DNA of 64,000 bases from CAZIOH01 sp964540815 (GTDB lineage: Bacteria > Myxococcota_A > Polyangia > Fen-1088), in contig CAZIOH010000031.1 in assembly GCA_964540815.1 (NCBI GenBank), forward strand, positions 1 through 64,000, written 5' to 3'. Positions 21,423 through 30,306 of the stretch are shown here, piece by piece (the first letter of the stretch is position 1; each line of letters starts with the position of its first letter). The position numbers and the translations under genes are program-made. The notes beneath the pieces are model-generated. The model did no database searches. It worked only from the letters and a program-made list of their open reading frames with translations, and was not told the DNA's origin.

Positions 21423-23357
21423 ATGGGCCACTCTGACTTCCCGGATGACGATGTGCTTACGCCCGACGTCCCAGGGAGGCCGAAGGTCGTCCGCCGCTCG
21501 GTTCCCTTCGGTGCGTTGATCGGGGCGCTGTCACCACCGCTCGATCTGCGGATCCTGGGCAGGACCCTGCTGCACACGGCCGCCGTGGGGCTGGCGGCTG
21601 GGCTGATGGGCGCCGCATTCTTCGCCGCGCTCGAGTACGCGCAGGGCTTCTTCCTCGAGCATCTGGCGGGTTACACCCCGTTGCGTGCCCACGGTGAGAA
21701 GATCTTCGGAGAAGGCGGGGTGGTCGCCCTCCACCCGGTGGTGGTTCTGCTTCTCCCGATGTGTGGCGCACTCCTGGCCGGCGTGGTTTGCCAGCTCGCC
21801 CCCGAGACCAGGGGCGGCGGCGGGGATGCCACCATTCATGCCTTCCACCATCAAGGCGGAGCGGTCCGGCGGCGCGTGATCTGGGTCAAGGCACTGGCGT
21901 CGATCCTCACGCTCGGCAGCGGCGGTTCAGGCGGCCGGGAGGGGCCGACCATGCAAATGGGTGGCGCCCTCGGGTCCGCCATCGGCCTCAGCTTCCGCGT
22001 GAGCGCGCGCGAGCGCCGAATCCTGATGATCGCCGGGGTCGCCGCGGGTATGGCAGCGGTCTTCCGGACCCCGCTCGGCGCCGCGCTCCTGGCCGTCGAG
22101 GTCCTGTATCGGGACGATTTCGAGGCAGAGGCGCTGGTTCCCGCCATTCTTGCGAGTGTGATCGCTTACTCGGTGGTCATCTTCATCTTTGGAGAATCGA
22201 CCCTTTTCGCTCGGGCGCCCCGCTACGCCTTCGTGCCGAGGCACCTCCCGCTCTATGCCTTGCTGGCCGTGGCCATCGCCGCCGCCGCATCGACCTTCTT
22301 GCGGGCACTGCGCGCAGTCCAGCGCGTGTCGGTCCGCCTGCCCCTTCCGAGCTGGGCCCGCCCCGGAGCCGGGGGCCTGGCGCTCGGGATATTTGCGGTG
22401 CCCCTCATCTATCTCGTCGGAGGCCACTTTGGGACCCCGGGACGGGCGCTCGGGATCCTGGGCGGAGGCTACGGAGCCGCCCAGGTCGCCATCACAGGCG
22501 CTGAATGGCTTCCCGGAGGCTGGCGGGGCGTCGAGTTCCTGCTCTTCCTGGGCGCGGCAAAGATGGTCTCGACCTCTCTGACCGTGGGAACCGGTGGAAG
22601 CGCCGGAGATTTCGGGCCGTCGCTCGTTCTCGGTGGACTCTTCGGCGGCGCGTTCGGTCGGGCCGCGGCTCTCCTTCTGCACGATCCCAGCATCGACCCG
22701 GGGGCCTTCGCCCTGGTGGGGATGGGGACGTTCTACGGCGGCATCGCGCACGTCCCGGTGAGCTCGCTCATCATGGTGAGCGAGCTCGCCGGCAGCTACG
22801 ACCTGCTCGTGCCCTTGATGCTGGCCGAGGGAATCGCCTTCGTGGCCCTTCGTAAGCGCTTCCTCTACGAGGCGCAAGTCCCGACCTACGGCGACTCTCC
22901 CGTCCATCGCGCCTCGAGCTCTGTCGAGGCGCTCGGGCGGCTTCGGGTTGCCGAGATCCTGGAGACCCGAGGCCCGATTCGCACGTTGGGCCCCGCCGCA
23001 GCAGCCGAGGAGATGCATCGCGCAGTGACGGAATCCACCTGGCAGATCACCTTTCCCGTCGTCGATGCGGGCGAGATCGTCATTGGAGTCGTCAGCGGGG
23101 CCTCCATCGGAACAATTGCGCTGCTCGACGGTGGGCGAGCCCCGATCGTGGCCTCCGATCTCATGCAGCCGCTGATTCGCTTGCGCGAGCGGGACGATCT
23201 CCGAACCGCGGCCGAGCACGTCCTCGAGAGTGGCTTGCACCAGCTTCCGGTGATCGGCCCGGAAGGCAAGCTGGTGGGGCTCCTCGACGAGTCCGCGATC
23301 ACGCGCGCCTACCTCAGCCCGCTCGCACCGGGGGAGGGGTCGAGCTCTCCGGTCTGA
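21423..23357 (+). CDS. ClC-family chloride transporter with C-terminal CBS pair
   Basis: 644 residues. About 18 membrane helices of the ClC fold cover residues 40-480. The signature segments are GSGGSGGREGP (about 166-176; the Glu of GREGP is the gating/proton glutamate), GGSAGDFGPSL (about 390) and the late helix with the YGGIAHVPVSS turn. The gating Glu suggests a Cl-/H+ exchanger rather than a channel. Residues about 510-640 are two CBS domains that often bind adenine nucleotides and regulate transport. No ribosome site is clear before the ATG. The gene is single, between lipoproteins and mlaC. A role in acid or ion stress is possible. Confidence 0.92.
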   Translation: MGHSDFPDDDVLTPDVPGRPKVVRRSVPFGALIGALSPPLDLRILGRTLLHTAAVGLAAGLMGAAFFAALEYAQGFFLEHLAGYTPLRAHGEKIFGEGGVVALHPVVVLLLPMCGALLAGVVCQLAPETRGGGGDATIHAFHHQGGAVRRRVIWVKALASILTLGSGGSGGREGPTMQMGGALGSAIGLSFRVSARERRILMIAGVAAGMAAVFRTPLGAALLAVEVLYRDDFEAEALVPAILASVIAYSVVIFIFGESTLFARAPRYAFVPRHLPLYALLAVAIAAAASTFLRALRAVQRVSVRLPLPSWARPGAGGLALGIFAVPLIYLVGGHFGTPGRALGILGGGYGAAQVAITGAEWLPGGWRGVEFLLFLGAAKMVSTSLTVGTGGSAGDFGPSLVLGGLFGGAFGRAAALLLHDPSIDPGAFALVGMGTFYGGIAHVPVSSLIMVSELAGSYDLLVPLMLAEGIAFVALRKRFLYEAQVPTYGDSPVHRASSSVEALGRLRVAEILETRGPIRTLGPAAAAEEMHRAVTESTWQITFPVVDAGEIVIGVVSGASIGTIALLDGGRAPIVASDLMQPLIRLRERDDLRTAAEHVLESGLHQLPVIGPEGKLVGLLDESAITRAYLSPLAPGEGSSSPV

Positions 23358-23528
23358 GAAGGGGGGCGGCGCGCCGAGCAGAGCTGGATCTGACGCCCCA
23401 ACGGGCTCGACCGTAAAAGTCCTCACCGGGGGGAGGCTCCTGTCGAACAGATTTTTCACAGCAGCATCTGACGAATGCCCGCCATCTCGCGCCCTCGGGC
23501 GGTCCTAGGCTTGCATCGTCCGATCTCG

Positions 23529-24221
23529 ATGGACCCCCACCATCACCAAATATTCAAGACGAGCTTAGTTGTTTTCCTCCTCCTATCGTGGCTGGATCCG
23601 CCTGGTGCGGCCGCGTCATCCGGGGGGTCGCACGTACTTCGGGCGAATATCCGGGTAGACCGAGATGCGCCCGCCGAAACCGATCCGTTGACCGCGCTCA
23701 GGGACGCCGACCTCGAGTTGATCCGCATGGTCGGGCGGCAAGTGCCGGACTGGTCTCCCGAGGCCGAGGCGGTTCGATCCCGAGTCCGTGCCCTCCTCGG
23801 TCGGTTGCTCGACTACGAGCAGATCGCGCGCAATGCCCTCGGGTCTGACTGGGAGAAGTTGACGCCTGCGCAGGAAGCTGAATTTCTCGTGCTCTTCTCC
23901 CGGCTGACCAACCGCGCCTTCGTGACTGCCCTGACCGCCCCCGAGGTCCACCAGCGGTTCGACTCGGAGACCATGTTCGGCCCAACGGCCAGCGTGAGCG
24001 TGACGGCCTGGGGACCGGGTTCCGCGTCCCCCGAGCGACGGCTCGAATATCGGCTCGCCCGAAAACAGAACCGCTGGCTCGTCTACGACGTGATCCTCGA
24101 CGGGGTCAGTCTGGCCGAAGGGTACCGCGACCAGTTCAATCGATTGATGCGCAGAGGCGGGGTCACCGAGATCCTCGATTGCATGCATCGCAAGCTGGAG
24201 GAGACGGCGGACGCTCTCTGA
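23529..24221 (+). CDS. mlaC: MlaC/Ttg2D-like phospholipid-binding protein
   Basis: About 230 residues. The N-terminus has a hydrophobic signal segment (TSLVVFLLLSWLDPPGAAA). The mature part shows the MlaC pattern: LLDYEQIARNALGSDW, LTPAQEAEFLVLFSRLTNRA, and RWLVYDVILDGVSLAEGYRDQF. MlaC carries phospholipids between the outer-membrane MlaA complex and the inner-membrane MlaFEDB importer to keep outer-membrane asymmetry. No other mla genes are in the window, so it is an isolated copy. The start is uncertain; an upstream ATG at 23475 would add 18 residues. Confidence in the family is good. Confidence 0.8.
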   Translation: MDPHHHQIFKTSLVVFLLLSWLDPPGAAASSGGSHVLRANIRVDRDAPAETDPLTALRDADLELIRMVGRQVPDWSPEAEAVRSRVRALLGRLLDYEQIARNALGSDWEKLTPAQEAEFLVLFSRLTNRAFVTALTAPEVHQRFDSETMFGPTASVSVTAWGPGSASPERRLEYRLARKQNRWLVYDVILDGVSLAEGYRDQFNRLMRRGGVTEILDCMHRKLEETADAL

Positions 24222-24364
24222 TCTGGTGCCGCAGAGGGCTCGGGGCATCGGTGGCCGACGCGGCCGTAACCACCTGACCGCCCTCCCCTTCCGTCGCTCC
24301 CGGACCGACCTCCGCTGGTCCACGCAAGATCCCTACCCATGGCCAGCAGATCCCGGCGGATGCG

Positions 24365-25195
24365 GTGTCCTCCCCACGAGCGGGGTGGTGGCGACGCTAC
24401 CGGCGCTATGCCATGTCCGTGGCCGCCGTCGTGCTCGCCACGGCGATTCAGAATCTGGCATGGCCCTTCCTCCCGCCATCTCCACATCTGCTCTTCTATC
24501 CGGCGATCCTGGTCGTTGCCCGCCTCGGAGGCCGGGGGCCTCCGGTGATCTCCCACGATCTGCGCAACCCGCTTGCATCCATCGCGCTCAGCGCGGCAGC
24601 TGCTGAGCGAAGTCTCCCGGCTGGAGCGGACGGAGCGCGGGGCAACTGCGAGCGAATCCAGCGGGTCGCTCGCCGAATGGAGGGCTCCTGCAGGGTCTGC
24701 TGGACGAGGCCGCCTTCGATGCGGGCGCGTTTCGAATCGTCCGCTCCGAGGCCGATCTGGGGCCCTTGGTCGACGAGGGTCCTGACCTTGTTTCAACCCC
24801 TGGCCGACCAAGGTTCAATCCTGCTCCGCGGTCGTCGTGAAGCCCTCCCCAGAGTCTCCCTGGATCGCGAGCGCATCGCCCGCGTCCTCGAGAACCTGGT
24901 GGGAAATGCCGTGAAGTTCGTCCCACGCGGGAGGGAGATCTCGGTCTCGGCCCAGGCGGCCGACGGGAAAATCGTCTTCGAGGTTCATGACTCGGGCTCC
25001 GGCATCGCTCCGGAGCAGCTTCCCTTCATATTCGATCGCCACTGGCGAGGAGACAGCAAGGGCGGCGCGGGGCTGGGCCTCTACATCGCCAGGCGAATCG
25101 TCGAGGCGCATGGAGGCCAGATCTGGGCGAGCAGCCACGCCGGAACGACCTTCGGCTTTTCGGTCCCGGTCCCCGGCCCATCGGGTCTCGGGTAG
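24365..25195 (+). pseudogene. Histidine kinase remnant (deleted sensor, two compensating frameshifts)
   Basis: The frame begins with two membrane helices resembling a DUF4118 sensor (AVVLATAIQNLAWPFLPP, HLLFYPAILVVARLGG) and jumps directly to the phospho-acceptor box ISHDLRNPLASIALS. The rest of the sensor and the linker are missing. Between about 24683 and 24775 the correct protein (LLQGLLDEAAFDAGAF, RIVRSEADLGPLVDE) is found in another frame, so there are two opposite single-base shifts. The ATP-binding part (VLENLVGNAVKFVPRG, GAGLGLYIARRIVEAHGG) is complete. The open frame still spans the whole region, so a protein could be made, but its dimerisation helix would be scrambled. A sequencing error could explain the frameshift pair but not the deletion. 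Confidence 0.65.
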
Positions 25196-25215
25196 GGCGC
25201 GGGGCCGTATAGACT

Positions 25216-25510
25216 TTGCCCATCAACAGCGCAGCCTCCCCGACCGTTCCGTTTGTCCTGCGGATCCCCTTACCCTTGATCTTGTTCGGCGCCGTTCTGA
25301 TTGGGGTCGTGATCCTGCACAAGCGAACGCTCGAGGTCGCGCTCGTGGGGCTCGCATTGATTCTGGCCACGCGGATCGGATTGTCCCAGCTCGATCTCGG
25401 CGCCACCTGGCTCACGAGTGGGCGAAGCTCGTCAACCTTTTCGGCTTGCTCGTCGGCTTCGCCTCGCGGATCACTTCGAGGCCTCGCAGCTCCCGAGGCG
25501 TCGAGGGCGA
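25216..25510 (+). pseudogene. Na+/H+ antiporter or citrate-transporter-like gene, N-terminal fragment
   Basis: Three frames in succession give one continuous membrane protein: FVLRIPLPLILFGAVLIG and LEVALVGLALILATRIGL in the first, HEWAKLVNLFGLLVGFA in the second (from about 25413), and LADHFEASQLPRR in the third (from about 25463). This matches the N-terminal helices of ArsB/NhaD-like ion transporters. The rest, over 300 residues, is absent because the neighbouring minus-strand gene ends at 25573. It is a dead fragment directly after the broken histidine kinase. Confidence 0.6.
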
Positions 25511-25572
25511 GGTCAAACCACCGGGTGGACGCCCCCGTTCCGGTACCGTTGGGGCCGGGAGGTCACGATGCA

Positions 25573-27285
25573 CTATTCCGGGGCCGCCGTCGGCTCTGCG
25601 CAAGGGTCGGTCTTCACCTGGACGGCCCAGAGATCCCCCGGAACCCAGTGGACGCGGTCCTGGGGGGCATGAGCCAGCTCCGCCAGTGCCGCAGCTCGAA
25701 TGGGCTCCAGAGCGGTGTCCTCTCGGGCCCGTCGTTTGCCCTTCGGCGCCGAGGGGCGTGGCGGCGGCAGCGTGACGCAGGCGTTGAGTCCCTGGTCTCC
25801 GCGCACCCACTCCAACGCGGAGGCGAGGGCAGGCAGCCATCCGGCTCCAGCGCTGACGCTCGCTCTGACGGGTTGCGGAGGGATCGCGACGTCGCGGATC
25901 CGCAGCGGTGTGTGAACCCGCTCGGAGAGAGCCCAGGCCAGCACACTCTCCGCCGCAGGGCCGAGCGGCGGACCGACGTGGGCGACCTCGAGGGTCGGGT
26001 GCGCCTCATCGGTCAGATCCACACGCCAGCGCCTGATCGAACCTGCGACAGTCTCCGGCCACGACAGCCGCAACGCATCCCCAAGCTCGACCGTGACCTT
26101 CGAGAGATCCGCCTTCGGCATCGGCGCTGGGCTCTCCGATTTCGCGAGCTTCCGTGCGACACTCTCCATGGTGTCGAGGTCGGGGACCGCCGTGACCTCG
26201 ACGGTGGGCGCGGCCGCCGACACCTGGGAAATCCTCGTCGTCAGCGCGGCCTGGAGGGCCCGGGCGGCGCTCGGCTCGGCCACGACCACCATGTGCACGT
26301 GAACTGCCCCGCGTTGCACCGACACCAACGATCGGAGCGCCGTCTGCGCCAGGGGGAGCGCCTGGATGATTCGCCGGATCCCGGCGCGCGTACGGACCTC
26401 CCACGTGACCTCATGCAGGGCCTTCGAAAGTGGCATCCACACCACGGCGACCAGCGCCAACGGGAGGAGCACGCGCAACCAGCTTCCGTACCGTGAGCCA
26501 AATGCTCGTTGTGCCCAGCGCACGGATCGGCTCGTGGATTCGGACGCCTCGAGTCGCCTGACTTCGAGGAGTCGCACGTCGATCAGGTTGAACCCGAACA
26601 GCCAGAAGGTCAGGACCGAGAACAGAAGGATTCCACACAGGTTGGCGGTGAAGAGCAGGAACGCCCCCTGCGCGATCGAGCGATCGGCCGTTCCGAGGCC
26701 GAAACCCACCGCGCACAGCGGAGGGACGAGGGCGATGGCGACCGCGGTGCCCGCGGCCGTCGACGCGCTCGCGGACGACGTGTGCAGCGTCGTGAAGGCC
26801 GCCGCCAGGGCGCAGAAGATCGCCACGAGGAGGTCGAGTGCCGTCGGCGAGGCGCGCGCGGCGATCTCGGCCGTGATCTCCTGAAACGGCAAGGCCCGCG
26901 TGATCAGCGCCGCGCCCACGATGACGACCGCCACGCTCCAGAGCGCTCGAACGAGGGAGCGGCTCGAAAGCAGCGGCGACCCCACCGCAAATCCCATGCC
27001 GAGCTCGACGATCGGACCCATGAGCGGCGACACCAGCATGGCACCAATGACCACCGCCGCGGCGTTCAGAACGAGCCCCAGCGTCGCCAAGCCCATCGCG
27101 ACAAAGAGCTGAAGCCAGTAGGTCGGACCACTGCGCGCATGTCCCGCCAGCATTCTCTCGACGACCGCGACGCGGGCCTCCGTCGAGACGCCGAAGGACA
27201 ACGCCAGCCACGTCCGCGCGGCGCCGAGCAATCGCTTGTGCGGCAGCCAGGCACGAATTTTCACCACGGTCGTCCGGAGACTCAT
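25573..27285 (-). CDS. DUF389 (TIGR00341-type) membrane protein
   Basis: 570 residues. Residues about 55-235 contain five to six membrane helices with the family blocks NAAAVVIGAMLVSPLMGPI and AVAIALVPPLCAVGFGLG. The long C-terminal half is soluble, with mixed alpha/beta pattern, and ends in a charged region. DUF389 proteins are widespread and have no established function; some are linked to transport or signalling. It is the last gene of an operon, 82 bases after an NtrC-type regulator, so its expression is probably tied to that two-component system. Confidence 0.8.
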   Translation of the reverse strand: MSLRTTVVKIRAWLPHKRLLGAARTWLALSFGVSTEARVAVVERMLAGHARSGPTYWLQLFVAMGLATLGLVLNAAAVVIGAMLVSPLMGPIVELGMGFAVGSPLLSSRSLVRALWSVAVVIVGAALITRALPFQEITAEIAARASPTALDLLVAIFCALAAAFTTLHTSSASASTAAGTAVAIALVPPLCAVGFGLGTADRSIAQGAFLLFTANLCGILLFSVLTFWLFGFNLIDVRLLEVRRLEASESTSRSVRWAQRAFGSRYGSWLRVLLPLALVAVVWMPLSKALHEVTWEVRTRAGIRRIIQALPLAQTALRSLVSVQRGAVHVHMVVVAEPSAARALQAALTTRISQVSAAAPTVEVTAVPDLDTMESVARKLAKSESPAPMPKADLSKVTVELGDALRLSWPETVAGSIRRWRVDLTDEAHPTLEVAHVGPPLGPAAESVLAWALSERVHTPLRIRDVAIPPQPVRASVSAGAGWLPALASALEWVRGDQGLNACVTLPPPRPSAPKGKRRAREDTALEPIRAAALAELAHAPQDRVHWVPGDLWAVQVKTDPCAEPTAAPE

Positions 27286-27367
27286 CGCTCACATCGGCGC
27301 GTCATAGGTCGTCGCTCAGCTCCCCGCAGATGCGGTGTCCTTTGGGCTGGCGGGCTCAGCTTCAGAT

Positions 27368-28756
27368 TCAGCTCTCGTCGTCGCCTTCGACCTTCTTGGC
27401 CAGAGTCTGCCGCGTGATCCCGAGGTGCTGGGCGGCCTGGGTGCGGTTTCCCCCGCAGATCGCAAGGACGCGGCGGATGTGCGAGAGCTCGACCTCTTCG
27501 AGAGTTGGAATGTGGCTGGTGCTCACCCCGTGCTCAGCGCCTGGCCCGATCATTGGGGCAGGCAACGGCGCCGACAGCGCGGCCTGGAGCAGCTCTGGCG
27601 CCAGGTGCGCCGGCCTGAGCAGCACGTCGTCGTGCAACAGAACGGCTCGGCTGATGACCGCCCGCAGCTCACGGACGTTGCCGGGCCAGCGGTAGCTCTC
27701 GAGCAGTCCCAGCGTCGCCGGCTCGAGCGCCGTGAACCGGCGACCGAACTCGCGAGCCGACTCGGCCAGGAAGTGCTCGGAGAGCGCGGAGATATCGGCG
27801 TGGCGGTTGCGGAGTGGAGGCAGGCGCACCGTGATCGCGTTCAACCGGTAGAACAGATCCTCGCGGAACGTGCGGGCTGCCACCAGTTCCGCCAGATCGC
27901 GGTTGGTCGCGGCCACGATCCGGGCCTCCACCCTCCGCACCGAGGTGGACCCGACACGGCGAAAGGTCCGTTGCTCTAGAAAGGTGAGCAGCTTGGCCTG
28001 AGCACCGAGACCGAGGTCCCCAATCTCGTCCAGGAACAGTGTCCCACCGTCGGCGAGCTCGACCAGCCCGAGCTTGCGCTCGCGCGCATCCGAGAAGGCT
28101 CCCCGCTCGTGCCCGAAGAGCTCGCTTTCGACCAGGTTCTCCGGGATCGCCGAGCAGTTGAGCTCGATGAATGGCCCACGGGCACGCGGTGAGCCATCGT
28201 GGAGCATGCGCGCGACGGCCTGCTTTCCGGTGCCGCTCTCGCCGATCACCAGGACGGTCGGGACCGAGCTGGCCGCGATGACCCCGACGTCCCTCAGAAC
28301 CTTCTCCATCTCCGGGGCCACATGGACGAACCCTGTCCCCCCCGCATGCTTGCGCTCCTGGGCCGCAAGGTAAGCCACGCGCCGCTCGAGCAGGTTGGTC
28401 CGTGCGGCGTTCCGGACGGCGGCGACGATCTCCTCCAGCTCGAACGGCTTCTTGATGAAGTCGTAGCCACCGAGCTTCATGGCGGTCACGGCGCTCTCGA
28501 TCGATCCGTGCGCCGAGATCAGGATCACTTTGGTGTCTGGCGCCTCGGCCCGCATGCGGCGGAGCAGCTCGAGCCCATCCCCGTCTCCGAGCACCAGATC
28601 GAGGAGGACCACATCGGGCCGGTCCTCCTGAAAGCGCTCCCAGGCTTCGCCAGCGGACGCCGCCGCCGAGACCTCGAAGCCTTCTTGGCCCAGGACCGAC
28701 CGAATGGATTGCCGGATCAGCACCTCGTCGTCGGCGACCAGGACATGGGCGGTCAT
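27368..28756 (-). CDS. NtrC-family response regulator with GAFSDA instead of GAFTGA
   Basis: 462 residues. A receiver domain (1-120, phosphorylation site Asp53 in VVLLDLVLG, Lys in FIKKPF) is followed by an AAA+ domain (about 145-380, Walker A GESGTGKQ, Walker B LFLDEIGD) and a Fis-type HTH (QAAQHLGITRQTLAKKV). The loop that contacts sigma-54 reads ERGAFSDARE: both the Thr and the second Gly of GAFTGA are changed. Proteins with such loops often cannot activate sigma-54 and may work with sigma-70. Its start overlaps the kinase stop (ATGA), so the two form one system. Confidence 0.88.
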   Translation of the reverse strand: MTAHVLVADDEVLIRQSIRSVLGQEGFEVSAAASAGEAWERFQEDRPDVVLLDLVLGDGDGLELLRRMRAEAPDTKVILISAHGSIESAVTAMKLGGYDFIKKPFELEEIVAAVRNAARTNLLERRVAYLAAQERKHAGGTGFVHVAPEMEKVLRDVGVIAASSVPTVLVIGESGTGKQAVARMLHDGSPRARGPFIELNCSAIPENLVESELFGHERGAFSDARERKLGLVELADGGTLFLDEIGDLGLGAQAKLLTFLEQRTFRRVGSTSVRRVEARIVAATNRDLAELVAARTFREDLFYRLNAITVRLPPLRNRHADISALSEHFLAESAREFGRRFTALEPATLGLLESYRWPGNVRELRAVISRAVLLHDDVLLRPAHLAPELLQAALSAPLPAPMIGPGAEHGVSTSHIPTLEEVELSHIRRVLAICGGNRTQAAQHLGITRQTLAKKVEGDDES

Positions 28757-30306
28757 CGAACCACCGGCAGGTGGATCTCGAACACGGCACCCGAGCCATC
28801 CGCGGGCGGGCGATTGCGGGCCTCGATTCGGCCACCGTGCTCGAGGACGATGTTCTGGGTGACCGCGAGCCCCAGGCCATGACCGTCCGGCTTGGTCGTG
28901 AAGAAGGGCTTGAAGAGCTCCGGCAAGTGTGCCTGGTCGAAACCTGGCCCACGGTCCGCCACCCGGAGCACCACCTCATCGCGTCCGCCCGTCGGGTGGC
29001 TGGCGCCGAGCTCGACCACGGCACCATCTGCGCCGCTGGCCTCGATGGCATTGATGAGGAGGTTCACCATGGCCTGCGTGAATAGCAAAGGATCGACCTC
29101 CACGGGAGGCAGGACGGGAGCCTCGGTGCGAGCCAGGCGGACTCCGCTCCGCTGAAAGGCCGATCGCGTGGCCTCCTCGGCCGAGTCCATCAGGCTGGAG
29201 ACCGTCACAATCTCCATCCGCGGGGCCAGAGGTCGCGAATAGTTGACGAGTCGGCGCACCAGTCCCTCGACCCGAGCGATCTCGCGGTTGAGCGCCTCGG
29301 CGGTCTCCACCACGGGTGCGCCGCCAGGGGTCGCCGCCCCCTGCCGCGCCAGGAGCTGAATCGCTGCCTTCATTCCTGCCAAGGGATTCAGCACCTCGTG
29401 GGCGAGCTTGGCCGCGAGCTCACCCATCGCCGAGAGCTTCTCGCTCTGGACCAGTCGCCTCCGGTGCTCCCCGAGCGCGGTGTCGGTCTCCTCCAGCTTC
29501 TCCACCAAGGCCCGAACCTGGTCCCCGAGCGCCTCGAGCCCGGCTCGACCTGGAGCCACCTGGATGCGGGTTCGCTCGGCCGCTGACTCGATTTGAACCT
29601 CGAGCTCGTAGATCGGTCGGGTGGCGCGGCGCGCCCACCAGAACCCGACCAGCAGGCTGGCGGCCGCGCCGACGATGCTGGTTCCCACCAGGATTCGCCC
29701 GAGCCGGGCCACGTTGCGCTGCGCCTCGGCGAGCGCGCGCTCGGCCTCGCGTCGGGCAATCCCGGCGAACTCTTGAAAGAGGCGCCAGAGGCGTTGCGTC
29801 CGGACGTAGTTTCCTTGAAGCACCGTCTTGGCTTCCTCCACCCGGCCCTCGTCGTGGCGTGAGACCGCTTGCTTCCGGATCGAGTCGTACGCGCCGTATT
29901 CTCTCTGGATGGCGTCGAGCACGCCGGCTAGCTCGCGGCTCGTCACCTTGGTATGGGCGCTGGCCAGCCACGACTCGAAGGGCGAACGATTGGTCTCGAG
30001 CTCGGAGAGCCAGAGTCGGTTTCCGGTCAAGAGGTACTCCGCCACGAAGCCCTTCTGGTACTGGAAGGCACTCATCGCCGCGGCATCGTCGATGAGCGCG
30101 AGCTGTTGAGAGACGGCCTCCCTGGCCACCGCCGAGGTGTGCTCGAGGCTCGAAAGTCCGACCGCGCAGACGATCCCGATCGCTGCGGCGGTACCGAGCG
30201 ACGCGAACGCCAGGCGCCCCCAGATGGCCGAGGATCGGTACCGATGCATCGTCGAGGCAGTATGCCCGGGTTTGTTGCCTCGGTCCGCTGCCGTGTCTCG
30301 CCTCAC
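28753..30306 (-). CDS. NtrB-like sensor histidine kinase
   Basis: About 517 residues. Two membrane helices (about 30-55 and 205-225) flank a periplasmic helical sensor of about 150 residues of the CHASE3/four-helix type. A HAMP-like linker leads to the phospho-acceptor box KLAHEVLNPLAGM (His about 303) and the ATPase domain (NLLINAIEAS, DRGPGFD, GLGLAV). The GTG start is chosen because it overlaps the stop of the upstream gene by four bases (GTGA). An ATG at 30249 is a good alternative. The partner regulator overlaps its end. The signal is unknown; the gene before it encodes a secreted protein that could be part of sensing. Confidence 0.85.
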   Translation of the reverse strand: MRRDTAADRGNKPGHTASTMHRYRSSAIWGRLAFASLGTAAAIGIVCAVGLSSLEHTSAVAREAVSQQLALIDDAAAMSAFQYQKGFVAEYLLTGNRLWLSELETNRSPFESWLASAHTKVTSRELAGVLDAIQREYGAYDSIRKQAVSRHDEGRVEEAKTVLQGNYVRTQRLWRLFQEFAGIARREAERALAEAQRNVARLGRILVGTSIVGAAASLLVGFWWARRATRPIYELEVQIESAAERTRIQVAPGRAGLEALGDQVRALVEKLEETDTALGEHRRRLVQSEKLSAMGELAAKLAHEVLNPLAGMKAAIQLLARQGAATPGGAPVVETAEALNREIARVEGLVRRLVNYSRPLAPRMEIVTVSSLMDSAEEATRSAFQRSGVRLARTEAPVLPPVEVDPLLFTQAMVNLLINAIEASGADGAVVELGASHPTGGRDEVVLRVADRGPGFDQAHLPELFKPFFTTKPDGHGLGLAVTQNIVLEHGGRIEARNRPPADGSGAVFEIHLPVVR

